Positions 7,365 through 15,559 of a DNA stretch of 16,983 bases are shown in pieces. A program made the position numbers and the translations under genes. How positions within the stretch are numbered: the first letter of the stretch is position 1; each line of letters opens with the position of its first letter. This DNA comes from Rhodobiaceae bacterium UBA7378 (GTDB taxonomy: Bacteria > Pseudomonadota > Alphaproteobacteria > RS24), in NCBI GenBank assembly GCA_002469805.1, contig DKNW01000060.1, positions 1 through 16,983 on the forward strand, in the 5' to 3' direction. Under the pieces are notes generated by a model. The model was not told where the DNA came from, ran no database searches, and was given only the letters and a program-made list of their open reading frames with translations.

Positions 7365-9671
7365 ATGCGATTTCAGGGATTTCGATGGGCGGCTGTTTTC
7401 GCGCTCGTTTGTGTTTTGGGCGTTGGTGCGCAGGCGCAAGAGGCTGACGACACGGCAGCGATAACAGTTGAAGAAAGCCAGACTATCGAGTTTATCCGTG
7501 TCGAAGGAACCCAACGCGTCGAAGAAGAAACCGTGCGCGCTTATATGGTTGTGCAAGAGGGCATGGCAGATGATGTAGACTTGGTTGACCGCTCGGTTAA
7601 GACGTTGTTCGGGTCTGGTCTGTTTTCCGATGTCACCATCCGGCGCAGCGAAGGCGGGCTTGTTGTCTCGGTTGTCGAAAACCCGATCGTCAACCGTGTA
7701 TCCTTTGAGGGCAATAGCGCAATAAATGATGACAGCCTGACAAAAGAGGGCGAGTTGCAACCACGGCAGGTTTACACACGCGCCCGGGTGCAAGACGACG
7801 TTGAGCGTTTCATCGAAATTTACCGACAGTCTGGTTATTTTGCATCCCGCATCGAGCCAAAGGTTATTCAGCTACCGCAAAACCGGGTTGATGTGATTTT
7901 TGAAATTAATGAAGGGCCGGTTACCGGCATTCGATCGATTAATTTTCTCGGTAATAAAGCTTTTGATGATGATCGGTTGCGGGAAGAAATTATTACCTCT
8001 GAAACGCGGTGGTGGCGGTTTTTCTCATCAACCGACAGCTATGACCCAGACCGTCTGAACTATGACCGGCAACGGCTTCGGCGGTTTTATCTCAGCAAAG
8101 GCTATGCCGATTTTCGGGTTATCAATTCAAGCGCAGAGCTAACGCGTAATGGCGAGGAGTTTTTCGTTGTCTTCAATATTGACGAAGGCGAGTTATTTAC
8201 CTTTGGGCCGGGCAAGGTCTCTTCCACTGTGGAGTCGATCGACGTGGAATCCTTACAGAGCGCCATCGTTCATGAAGAAGGGAGTAAATATGATCTTCGG
8301 AAAATCGAAGATACTGAAGATGCGCTGACCAAATTGCTGGGCGAGAAGGGGTTTGCTTTTGCCGATATTCGTGCACGTACGCGCCGCGACCGCGAGGCAA
8401 ATCTGATTCTAGTCGAATATGTGATCGAAGAAGGGCCGCGGGTTTATATCGAGCGTATCAACATTAATGGTAATGACCGCACCCAAGATGAAGTGCTACG
8501 CCGCGAAATACGCATTAGCGAAGGCGATGCGTTTAACCGCGTTTTGCTGGAGCGTTCGCGCCGAAATTTACGGGCATTGGGCTATTTCAGTTCGGTTGAA
8601 ATCGAAGAAAGCCCGGGCAGCGAAGAAGATAAAACCATTATTGATGTCAACGTCGTCGAGCAATCAACAGGTGAACTGACTTTCGGTGTCGGCTACTCAT
8701 CGGCTGAAAGTTTGACAACAGAGTTTGCCATCGCTGAGCGCAATTTGCTGGGTAAAGGCCAGAAACTTAATTTGCGCGTGGGCGTGAGCAGCGAGGTGCA
8801 GCGTTATTCATTGAGCTTTACCGAGCCATTTTTCCTCGACCGCCGACTGGCGGCAGGCTTTAGTTTGTTCAATACCGAGAATGATTACGATAACGAGGCC
8901 GACCTTGAGACACGGTCAACAGGTGTTGGAGCGCAGGTCGCTTTTCCTCTATCGGAGGACGGTCGGTTGTCGCTATTCATAAATCTGTCGGAAGACGAAT
9001 TGCTGAACACATCGACAAGTAGTCTCGTGAACCCCAGCTATCAGGATTTCAAGCAGGAACTTGGATATTATTTCTCCATCGATAAACGCGATGATGCCAT
9101 CGACCCGACGGCGGGCTGGAACTTCGGCTTCGGCCAGGACCTTGCCGGCCCTGCTGGTGACATTACTTATCTGCGCTCCACAATGGTCGCGAATTATTAC
9201 TACGAAATCGCCGAGGGGTGGTTATTTCACGGACGCGGCACGGCAGGCCTGATTTATGATTATGATGGCGGTACGGTGAATTATAGCGACCGCTTTTTCA
9301 AAGGCGGGTCAAGCTTCCGCGGATTTGACCGTTCGGGTGTTGGCCCCCGTCAAATCAGTACCGGCTACTCGTTGGGCGCAAACCGGTATGTCGTCGCCAC
9401 CACCGAAGTTTCATTGCCGCTGGGTATTCCGAAAGATGTCGGCATGAAAGCCAATGCGTTTATCGATTTCGGCTTTTTGGGGGATACGGATTCTGTCTCC
9501 AGTGTTGCCAATGACATTGAAGATGAATTTGCTTTTCGGGCGACGACCGGGTTAAGTATCTCCTGGCGATCGCCTTTCGGCCCTGTCCGGTTTGACTTTG
9601 CGCGGGCATTGGCTAAAGAAGATTACGATGACACGCGGTTCTTCCGCTTCTCTGTCGGCACACGGTTTTAG
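7365..9671 (+). CDS. bamA: Outer membrane protein assembly factor BamA
   Basis: BamA is the central beta-barrel of the BAM complex that folds and inserts outer-membrane proteins. The 768-residue precursor starts with a signal peptide (hydrophobic AAVFALVCVLGVGA, likely cut after AQA near residue 24). Five POTRA domains follow at about 41-106, 107-185, 188-276, 279-356 and 359-433, the last beginning VYIERININGN. A C-terminal 16-strand barrel runs from about 436 to the end. The loop 6 motif appears as FRGF (651-654) inside KGGSSFRGFDRSG, and the final residue is Phe (FSVGTRF), the expected outer-membrane signal. Length is close to E. coli (810). ATG 7365 is preferred over 7359 because of spacing to AAAGG. 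The gap after rseP is 74 bp; skp follows after 11 bp with its ribosome site overlapping the bamA stop. Confidence 0.97.
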   Translation: MRFQGFRWAAVFALVCVLGVGAQAQEADDTAAITVEESQTIEFIRVEGTQRVEEETVRAYMVVQEGMADDVDLVDRSVKTLFGSGLFSDVTIRRSEGGLVVSVVENPIVNRVSFEGNSAINDDSLTKEGELQPRQVYTRARVQDDVERFIEIYRQSGYFASRIEPKVIQLPQNRVDVIFEINEGPVTGIRSINFLGNKAFDDDRLREEIITSETRWWRFFSSTDSYDPDRLNYDRQRLRRFYLSKGYADFRVINSSAELTRNGEEFFVVFNIDEGELFTFGPGKVSSTVESIDVESLQSAIVHEEGSKYDLRKIEDTEDALTKLLGEKGFAFADIRARTRRDREANLILVEYVIEEGPRVYIERININGNDRTQDEVLRREIRISEGDAFNRVLLERSRRNLRALGYFSSVEIEESPGSEEDKTIIDVNVVEQSTGELTFGVGYSSAESLTTEFAIAERNLLGKGQKLNLRVGVSSEVQRYSLSFTEPFFLDRRLAAGFSLFNTENDYDNEADLETRSTGVGAQVAFPLSEDGRLSLFINLSEDELLNTSTSSLVNPSYQDFKQELGYYFSIDKRDDAIDPTAGWNFGFGQDLAGPAGDITYLRSTMVANYYYEIAEGWLFHGRGTAGLIYDYDGGTVNYSDRFFKGGSSFRGFDRSGVGPRQISTGYSLGANRYVVATTEVSLPLGIPKDVGMKANAFIDFGFLGDTDSVSSVANDIEDEFAFRATTGLSISWRSPFGPVRFDFARALAKEDYDDTRFFRFSVGTRF

Positions 9672-9682
9672 GAGATAACACG

Positions 9683-10240
9683 ATGACTAGTATTAAAAAG
9701 AATTACGCACTGATTTTAACGGTTTTGATGGCACTCGCCATTGTGCCGGGCCAGGCTGTTGCTGAACAGGTTGTTGTGGTCTTCGATGTTAACTCTGCTT
9801 TGTCGGAATCAAAGGCTGGTAAGAGTATGTCTAAACAACTGGAGAGCCAGTTGAAGGTGGTGAATGGTGAAGCGCAAAAATTTGACGCGCGCATTGTCGG
9901 TGAACTTGAAAAGCTGAAGGAGCAGCGCGCTTTAATGGCGGCGGATGCTTTGCAAGGTAAAGTTGAAGAGCTACGCATCGAAGAATTATCTAAGAAACAG
10001 GAATTTGCCAAACGCAGCCGCGCTATTCAAGCTGGCGGGCAAAAGGCTGGTCAGGAAATTTTAAAGGTTGCTCTTGAAGAACTGGCCGCCATCGCTAAAA
10101 GCAAGAATGCATCGCTGGTTGTACGCCGCGACGCGGTATTCATTTCAAGCCCTGGCCTCGATGTCACAAAAGATGTGATTGGCGCCATCGACAAGAAATT
10201 GCCAGACGTCAAAGTTAAGCCCATTGAGGTGAAGGAATAA
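9683..10240 (+). CDS. skp: Periplasmic chaperone of the Skp/OmpH family
   Basis: Skp is a trimeric periplasmic chaperone that holds unfolded outer-membrane proteins on their way to BAM. The 185-residue precursor has a clear signal peptide (lysines at 5-6, a hydrophobic stretch 9-21, cleavage expected after AVA at 27). The mature part begins EQVVVVFDVN, the conserved first strand of the family, and continues into Lys/Glu/Ala-rich helices (about 45-130) forming the usual tentacle coiled coil. It then returns to strand sequence (ASLVVRRDAVFIS). AGGAG at 9670-9674 overlaps the bamA stop and lies 8 nt before the ATG, suggesting coupled translation. Placement between bamA and lpxD is the standard order. 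Sequence conservation in this family is low, so the call rests on architecture plus context. Confidence 0.93.
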   Translation: MTSIKKNYALILTVLMALAIVPGQAVAEQVVVVFDVNSALSESKAGKSMSKQLESQLKVVNGEAQKFDARIVGELEKLKEQRALMAADALQGKVEELRIEELSKKQEFAKRSRAIQAGGQKAGQEILKVALEELAAIAKSKNASLVVRRDAVFISSPGLDVTKDVIGAIDKKLPDVKVKPIEVKE

Positions 10241-10249
10241 TTACTCGGC

Positions 10250-11293
10250 ATGGCTGACCCGCGGTTTTTCACTTGCGCAGGGCCATTTAGCGTCGGAGAC
10301 ATTGCGGCACGACTTGGCGCGCAGCTTGCTGGAGACGGCGATGCTACGCGCATGATTGCCGACATTACCGATGTCAAAGATGCAAAAGATGGCAGCATTT
10401 GCTTTATCACGCGCAGTAATTATCTGGATGATCTAAAAGAAAGCAAAGCGACTGCAGTGCTGATTGGCGCGAACAATGCAACACGTTGTCCGGCGCATAT
10501 AATCCCGATCATATGCGATGATCCGCATCAGGCCATGGCGCGCGTAGCGCAAATGTTTTATCCCGAGGCGGCATTGGCGCGGCCGATGCCGGGGCAGGAA
10601 AATATTGGCTTGCCAGCTATCCACCCAGATGCGCGTATTGGCGAAAACTGCCAAATTGCCGAGGGTGTGCATATCGGACCTGGTGCCGAGATTGGCGATA
10701 ATACCCATATTGCGGCCCATGCTGTAATTGGTGCGGGTGTTTCGCTGGGGCGCGATTGCACGATTGGGGCTGGATCTGTGTTGGGATACGCGCTCATTGG
10801 CGACAGGGTTATCATTCAATCGGGGTGCCGGATTGGGCAATGCGGGTTTGGGTTCGCGCCGGGTAAATCGCATATTAAAGTGCCGCAGTTGGGTCGGGTC
10901 ATTATTCAATCTGACGTTGAGATGGGCGCGAGTTGTACGATTGATCGCGGGGCAATGAGCGACACAATTATTGGCGAAGGTAGCAAGCTCGATAATCTTG
11001 TGCATCTGGCGCACAATGTGGTGCTGGGTCGGCACGTGTTTATGGCGGCACAGTGCGCCATTGCTGGCAGCACGCAAATTGGTGACTATTGCCAGCTTGG
11101 CGGGCAAACGGGCATTTATGGACATGTTACCTTGGGTGCGCGTGTTTTGGTGGGGGGCAAATCCAGCGTGACGCGTTCCTACCCGGATGACACGCAGCTA
11201 TTGGGTGTGCCGGCGCGTCCGCTTCGCCAGTTCTTGCGTGAAATCGCGATGCTCAAGCGTATGAGTAAAACGAAATCTGATGCCGACGATTGA
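10250..11293 (+). CDS. lpxD: UDP-3-O-acylglucosamine N-acyltransferase
   Basis: LpxD transfers a 3-hydroxyacyl chain from acyl carrier protein to the 2-amino group of UDP-3-O-acyl-glucosamine, the third step of lipid A synthesis. The 347-residue protein (E. coli 341) has the N-terminal uridine-binding domain (about 1-105), then a left-handed beta-helix of hexapeptide repeats (about 120-310), and a C-terminal helix. The catalytic His is His255 in DNLVHLAHNVVLG (248-260), matching E. coli His239. GQCGFGF (196-202) and GGQTGI further on are family landmarks. The ATG lies 9 bp after skp; its nearest purine-rich site (GAAGGA, 10231-10236) is rather far. The next gene is lpxA, with no fabZ in the 73-bp gap, which is unusual. 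Confidence 0.96.
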   Translation: MADPRFFTCAGPFSVGDIAARLGAQLAGDGDATRMIADITDVKDAKDGSICFITRSNYLDDLKESKATAVLIGANNATRCPAHIIPIICDDPHQAMARVAQMFYPEAALARPMPGQENIGLPAIHPDARIGENCQIAEGVHIGPGAEIGDNTHIAAHAVIGAGVSLGRDCTIGAGSVLGYALIGDRVIIQSGCRIGQCGFGFAPGKSHIKVPQLGRVIIQSDVEMGASCTIDRGAMSDTIIGEGSKLDNLVHLAHNVVLGRHVFMAAQCAIAGSTQIGDYCQLGGQTGIYGHVTLGARVLVGGKSSVTRSYPDDTQLLGVPARPLRQFLREIAMLKRMSKTKSDADD

Positions 11294-11319
11294 CGTAATA
11301 AACCGACACAATCCTTTAT

Positions 11320-11348
11320 TTGAAAAGTCAGGCGAGTAGTTCTACACG
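11320..11348 (+). promoter_or_regulatory. Weak sigma-70-like promoter candidate before lpxA
   Basis: TTGAAA (11320-11325) matches five of six -35 consensus bases and is followed by exactly 17 bases and TACACG (11343-11348), which matches only three of six -10 bases. Transcription would start close to the lpxA ribosome site (AGGGA at 11356-11360). It could give lpxA-lpxI-lpxB their own start, but the -10 is poor. Confidence 0.18.
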
Positions 11349-11366
11349 ATGTAGTAGGGACATCCA

Positions 11367-12173
11367 ATGGCTGAAATTCATGAAACGGCGCTAGTCGCCG
11401 ACACCGTAACCTTGGGGCAAAGTGTAAATATTGGCCCCTATTGCTGCATAGATGGCAATGTCGAGATTGGCGACAATTGTCGGCTGGACGCGCATGTAGT
11501 TTTAACCGGCAATACCAAAATAGGTGCGGACACGCGCATATTCCCTTTCGCATCTATTGGGCATGTGTCGCAAGATTTGAAGTATGAAGGAGAGCAGGTC
11601 TTTCTTGAAATCGGCGCGCGCAACTTAATTCGCGAGCACGTGACCATGAATTTGGGCACGGCAAATGGCGGTGGGGTAACGCGGGTTGGCGACGATAATT
11701 TGTTTATGGCTGGCGCGCATGTTGCCCATGATTGCGTTGTTGGCAGCCACGTGATCTTTGCAAATAATGCGACCATTGGCGGGCATGTCACGGTAGAGGA
11801 CTTCGCTATTTTGGGCGGCTTGGCAGGTGTCCATCAGTTTTCGCGTGTGGGTGCGCATAGCTTTGTCGGCGCGGGCAGTCTGGTCACGGAAGATGTTATC
11901 CCGTTTGGAATGGTAAGCGGCAACCGCGCCGTTTTGGGCGGGCTCAATCTTGTCGGGCTAAAGCGGCGCAATTTTGATCGCGACCAGCTAAACGGTTTGC
12001 GCCACGCCTATAGGGATGTGTTTGTCGGCAGCGATGGTGCGTTTCAACAGCGTGTGGCAAGTGCCAAAGAAACTTATGCCGAAAATGCGCTGGTTCAGCA
12101 GATGATCGCTTTCATCCTGGTTGAGAAAAACCGTGGTTACTGCCTCGCAAACCCTTCACAATTGGGGGACTAA
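11367..12173 (+). CDS. lpxA: UDP-N-acetylglucosamine O-acyltransferase
   Basis: LpxA performs the first step of lipid A synthesis, moving a 3-hydroxyacyl chain from acyl carrier protein to the 3-OH of UDP-GlcNAc. The 268-residue protein (E. coli 262) consists of hexapeptide repeats (about 1-185) and a C-terminal helical domain containing NLVGLKRRNF. The catalytic base is His121 in HVAHDCVVG, equivalent to E. coli His125; His140 and His156 match His144 and His160. With that four-residue offset, the acyl-chain ruler (Gly173 in E. coli, Met169 in Pseudomonas aeruginosa) is Ala169 here. AGGGA lies 6 nt before the ATG. The TAA stop abuts the TTG start of lpxI in the same frame. Confidence 0.97.
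   Translation: MAEIHETALVADTVTLGQSVNIGPYCCIDGNVEIGDNCRLDAHVVLTGNTKIGADTRIFPFASIGHVSQDLKYEGEQVFLEIGARNLIREHVTMNLGTANGGGVTRVGDDNLFMAGAHVAHDCVVGSHVIFANNATIGGHVTVEDFAILGGLAGVHQFSRVGAHSFVGAGSLVTEDVIPFGMVSGNRAVLGGLNLVGLKRRNFDRDQLNGLRHAYRDVFVGSDGAFQQRVASAKETYAENALVQQMIAFILVEKNRGYCLANPSQLGD
12164..12168 (+). promoter_or_regulatory. G-rich ribosome site for the lpxI TTG start
   Basis: GGGGG at 12164-12168, inside the last codons of lpxA, lies 5 nt before the TTG at 12174. The preceding codon in the same frame is the lpxA stop, so no earlier start is possible, and the next ATG in frame (12234) would remove the N-terminal glycine loop. Confidence 0.5.
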
Positions 12174-13019
12174 TTGTCTTCACATGAACCCGTTGGTCTT
12201 TTAGTTGGCGGCGGATTGCTGCCGCGCCGCGTGATGGAAGCCTTGCACGCGAATGGCCGGGCCGTATTTGCAATCGGCATCAATGGTGAAGTTTCTGACG
12301 AAATCGCCAGCGATATGGATAATTGGATTGATATCGGCCATTTGCAGCGCGCGCGCGACCTGATGCGCGCCGCGGGCGTGCGAGAATTTGTTTGTATTGG
12401 TGGGGTACAACGGCCTGATTTGGGTGGCATGCAATTTGATGAAGGTGGCATGTGGTTCGTCCAACGTGTTCAAAAGCATGTGGCGCGCGGTGATGATGTA
12501 TTGTTGCGGGTTTTGTTGGAATATTTTGAGCAGCAGGGTTTTGAGATTCTCTCGGCTGGTGATTTGTTGCCGCCGCAACGGGATTTGAACGGGGTATTAA
12601 CCCACGCGACCGCGACCGCTCATAGTGATGATGTTGCCCGCGCCATTGAGGTTGCCCGACATATCGGGGCACTCGATATCGGGCAGGCCGTCGTCGTCGC
12701 CCGCGGTGTTATATTGGCGGTTGAGGGACCGGAAGGTACCGATGCGATGTTGTCGCGCGTGGCTGGTTTGTCGCTCGGCATACGAGGCTCAGCTAATGAT
12801 AAGAGTGGTGTGCTGGCAAAATGTCCAAAGCCTCAGCAAGACCGGCGCGTAGATTTACCTGCGCTCGGGCCGCAAACCATACAGGGCGCGATAAACGCGG
12901 GTCTCGCCGGTATCGTGTTTGAGCCGGGCGGGGTTTTGATTGAAGCGCTGGACACATGCATTGAATTGGCGAACCATGAAGGCATATTCCTTCTCGGTCT
13001 GTCTCCGGAGGAAGCGTGA
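12174..13019 (+). CDS. lpxI: UDP-2,3-diacylglucosamine pyrophosphatase, LpxI type
   Basis: LpxI hydrolyses UDP-2,3-diacylglucosamine to lipid X and UMP. It replaces the unrelated LpxH in many alphaproteobacteria and differs from it in attacking the other phosphate. The 281-residue product begins with the family's N-terminal loop (GLLVGGGLLP, 8-17), has VCIGGVQRPD (73-82) and a central linker. The C-terminal half ends in the conserved QDRRVDLPALGPQT block (222-235) followed by AGIVFEPGGVLIE; the acidic residues of this block are where the catalytic Asp of the Caulobacter enzyme lies. The start is TTG directly after the lpxA stop; lpxB overlaps its end by four bases. Genes for the steps before and after it in the pathway flank it, which supports the call. 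Confidence 0.95.
   Translation: MSSHEPVGLLVGGGLLPRRVMEALHANGRAVFAIGINGEVSDEIASDMDNWIDIGHLQRARDLMRAAGVREFVCIGGVQRPDLGGMQFDEGGMWFVQRVQKHVARGDDVLLRVLLEYFEQQGFEILSAGDLLPPQRDLNGVLTHATATAHSDDVARAIEVARHIGALDIGQAVVVARGVILAVEGPEGTDAMLSRVAGLSLGIRGSANDKSGVLAKCPKPQQDRRVDLPALGPQTIQGAINAGLAGIVFEPGGVLIEALDTCIELANHEGIFLLGLSPEEA
13007..13011 (+). promoter_or_regulatory. Ribosome binding site for the lpxB GTG start
   Basis: GGAGG at 13007-13011 lies 4 nt before GTG 13016, which forms a GTGA overlap with the lpxI stop. An in-frame ATG at 13034 lies 22 nt away and is a poorer match, so GTG is chosen. Confidence 0.65.
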
Positions 13020-14176
13020 GTAAGCCGCACATTATGATTGTCGCGGGCGAAACGTCCGGCGACCTTCTGGGGGCTGATCTTATGCGTGCATTATGTGCCG
13101 CCCAGCCGGATACGAAATTTAGCGGTGTCGGCGGACCAGCCATGTCGCGGGCAGGCTTTTCTTCCTTATTCGATATGTCGGAGATTGCGATTATGGGGCT
13201 TGGGCCTATTCTGGCTAATCTGCGGCGGCTCTTTGGTCTGGCAGATTTAACAGTCGCGCATGCGTGCGAAACGCAACCTGATATTGTGGTGTTGATCGAC
13301 AGTCCGGAGTTTAATCACCGGGTCGCGGCGCGCATCAAGAAACGCTTTCCAGACATGCCGATTGTTTGCTATGTCGCGCCATCGGTCTGGGCATGGCGGC
13401 GTGGGCGAGCGCGCAAAATGGCGGCTCATTTCGATGCGGTTCTCGCTCTATTCCCGTTTGAAACCCAAGTGTTTAAAGCGCTATCCGGGCCGCCCTGTCA
13501 TTTTGTAGGGCATCCGATTATTGGCCGGGTTGAGAGGTTGGGGCAAATACCAGATTTCCGCAAGCAACACGGTCTTGGAGCCGATATTCCGTTATTATGC
13601 GTCCTGCCGGGCAGCCGCATGAGTGAAATACGCAAAATAGGCCCAGCGTTTTGGGAGACGCTTTTGCGGATCGAGCGTCGCGTGGAGGATTTGGCGGTTG
13701 TAATTCCTGTTTTGCCGCATACACGCGAAGTTGTGCACGATATGTTTGTTGGAGGGCCGTTCTCTCCTATCCTCGTTGAAGATGAGGGTGAGAAATGGGC
13801 CGCGTTTAAGGCCGCCAATGCTGCCTTGGTGTCGTCGGGCACAGCCACGCTTGAACTTGGTATGGCGGGGTTGCCTAGCGTGGTCGGTTATCGAATGGGG
13901 AAAATACTGACTGCGTTTGTGTTGCGATCATTGCGTGTGCCGTCTGCGGTTATAGTCAATTTGGTTCTGGATAAGCCAGTAATGGAGGAGTTTTTGGCCG
14001 ATCGTTGCGACCCTGACTTTTTGACACCTGCTGTTCACAAACTGTTGGTCGATAAAGACCTTAACGCTGAAAAACGTCGGCAACTTGCTGCACTTCCTGA
14101 GGAGCTGGGCGCGCATGATGCACCTCCTGATGCGCGTGCGGCGGGGATCATTCACGAATTAATGCGTCAGACTTAA
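13016..14176 (+). CDS. lpxB: Lipid-A-disaccharide synthase
   Basis: LpxB is a GT19 glycosyltransferase at the inner membrane that joins lipid X to UDP-2,3-diacylglucosamine, forming the beta-1,6 disaccharide of lipid A. The 386-residue protein (E. coli 382) has AGETSGD (10-16), LIDSPEFN (93-100, Asp95 at the place of the essential E. coli Asp98), YVAPSVWAWR (119-128), VGHP (164-167), LPGSRMSEI (197-205) and the late SSGTATLELGMAGLP block that forms the donor site. It starts with GTG overlapping the lpxI stop and is the last gene of the + strand run. Its TAA is one base from the stop of the convergent gltA, so any transcription stop must lie inside gltA. Confidence 0.97.
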   Translation: MSKPHIMIVAGETSGDLLGADLMRALCAAQPDTKFSGVGGPAMSRAGFSSLFDMSEIAIMGLGPILANLRRLFGLADLTVAHACETQPDIVVLIDSPEFNHRVAARIKKRFPDMPIVCYVAPSVWAWRRGRARKMAAHFDAVLALFPFETQVFKALSGPPCHFVGHPIIGRVERLGQIPDFRKQHGLGADIPLLCVLPGSRMSEIRKIGPAFWETLLRIERRVEDLAVVIPVLPHTREVVHDMFVGGPFSPILVEDEGEKWAAFKAANAALVSSGTATLELGMAGLPSVVGYRMGKILTAFVLRSLRVPSAVIVNLVLDKPVMEEFLADRCDPDFLTPAVHKLLVDKDLNAEKRRQLAALPEELGAHDAPPDARAAGIIHELMRQT

Positions 14177-14177
14177 T

Positions 14178-15476
14178 TTAGCGGCTGGCAATATCGGTAT
14201 AATCGCGTTTGGCTGATCCGATGTAGAGTTGGCGCGGACGACCAATACGCTGGCTTGGATCTTCGACCATCTCGTTCCACTGAGCAACCCAACCAACAGT
14301 TCGAGCGAGTGCAAATAACACCGTGAACATGGTGGTCGGGAAGCCCATCGCTTTCAGTGTGATGCCTGAATAAAAATCAATATTCGGGTACAGCTTCTTC
14401 TCAACGAAATATTCATCGTTGAGGGCAATGCGTTCCAATTCCATAGCCACATCGAGCAGCGGGTCGTCTTTGATGCCAAGCTCGCCCAGAACTTCGTGAC
14501 AAGTCTTTTGCATTACGCGCGCGCGGGGGTCGTAATTTTTATAAACGCGGTGGCCAAAGCCCATCAAACGGAATGGATCGTCTTTGTCTTTTGCGCGATT
14601 TACATATTGGGGAATATTTTCTACCGAGCCAATTTCGGATAGCATGTCGAGCGCGGCCTCATTTGCCCCGCCATGCGACGGCCCCCACAAGCAGGCAATG
14701 CCAGCAGCGATGCAGGCAAACGGGTTGGCTCCAGACGACCCGGCGAGGCGGACCGTTGATGTGGACGCGTTTTGCTCATGATCGGCGTGCAGAATAAAGA
14801 TGCGGTCCATAGCCCGCGCAAGTGTCGGGCTGATATTCATTTCTTCGCACGGGACGGAAAAGCACATATGCAGGAAGTTAGATGAGTAATCCAAGTCATT
14901 GCGCGGATAGACGAAAGGTTGGCCGATTGAATATTTATAGGCCATGGCTGCAATAGTTGGGATTTTCGCGATCAACCGACGACTGGCAATTTTGCGTTGC
15001 TCGGGATCGTTAACATCAGTGCTGTCGTGATAAAAGGCAGACAGAGCACCGACCACGCCAACCATAATCGCCATGGGGTGCGCATCACGACGAAACCCGT
15101 GGAAGAACCGATCCATTTGCTCGTGCAGCATTGTGTGGCGTGTAATCGCGGTTTCAAATTCATCGAGCTGTTGGCGGCTTGGTAGTTCGCCGTTCAGCAG
15201 CAGATAGCATGTCTCCACAAAATTGCCTTTTTCCGCCAGCTGTTCGATCGGGTAGCCGCGGTGCAAAAGCGTGCCTTCCTCGCCATCGATATAGGTGATA
15301 GATGACTGGCAGCTTGCCGTAGACGTAAAACCCGGATCATAGGTGAATTGGCCGGTTTTGGCGTATAGCGAGGATACGTCAATGACGCTTGGTCCAACCG
15401 TGCCCTCATTGATGCCAAAATCATACGTTTTGCCAAGGCTATCAAGGCCGGCCACTTTTGCATCATCTGCGCTCAT
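14178..15476 (-). CDS. gltA: Citrate synthase (type II, hexameric form)
   Basis: GltA condenses acetyl-CoA and oxaloacetate to citrate, the entry step of the TCA cycle. The 432-residue protein (E. coli 427) has the catalytic triad His268 in GPSHGGANE, His309 in MGFGHRVYK and Asp367 in NIDFYSG, and the HADHEQNAST segment (230-239). The N-terminal domain of about 50 residues before FTSTASCQS is typical of the NADH-regulated Gram-negative type, though I cannot say whether this enzyme responds to NADH. The ATG at 15476 has a GGAG 7 nt upstream on the minus strand (15484-15487). gltX lies 83 bp upstream in the same direction, and lpxB is convergent with a one-base gap. Confidence 0.98.
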   Translation of the reverse strand: MSADDAKVAGLDSLGKTYDFGINEGTVGPSVIDVSSLYAKTGQFTYDPGFTSTASCQSSITYIDGEEGTLLHRGYPIEQLAEKGNFVETCYLLLNGELPSRQQLDEFETAITRHTMLHEQMDRFFHGFRRDAHPMAIMVGVVGALSAFYHDSTDVNDPEQRKIASRRLIAKIPTIAAMAYKYSIGQPFVYPRNDLDYSSNFLHMCFSVPCEEMNISPTLARAMDRIFILHADHEQNASTSTVRLAGSSGANPFACIAAGIACLWGPSHGGANEAALDMLSEIGSVENIPQYVNRAKDKDDPFRLMGFGHRVYKNYDPRARVMQKTCHEVLGELGIKDDPLLDVAMELERIALNDEYFVEKKLYPNIDFYSGITLKAMGFPTTMFTVLFALARTVGWVAQWNEMVEDPSQRIGRPRQLYIGSAKRDYTDIASR

Positions 15477-15559
15477 AGCAATGCTCCAAGGTTATGCTGT
15501 GTTTAGAATTTGAGATTGTCATAGCACATCACCTTGAAAATCGCCAGTATGCGCGCACT

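Noticed and set aside
10433..11125. Long open frame (230 codons) on the - strand inside lpxD
   Set aside because: It lies fully opposite the well-conserved lpxD beta-helix region, resembles no family I know, has unusual composition (rich in Arg, Asn, His) and is best explained by codon bias of the repeated hexapeptides on the other strand.
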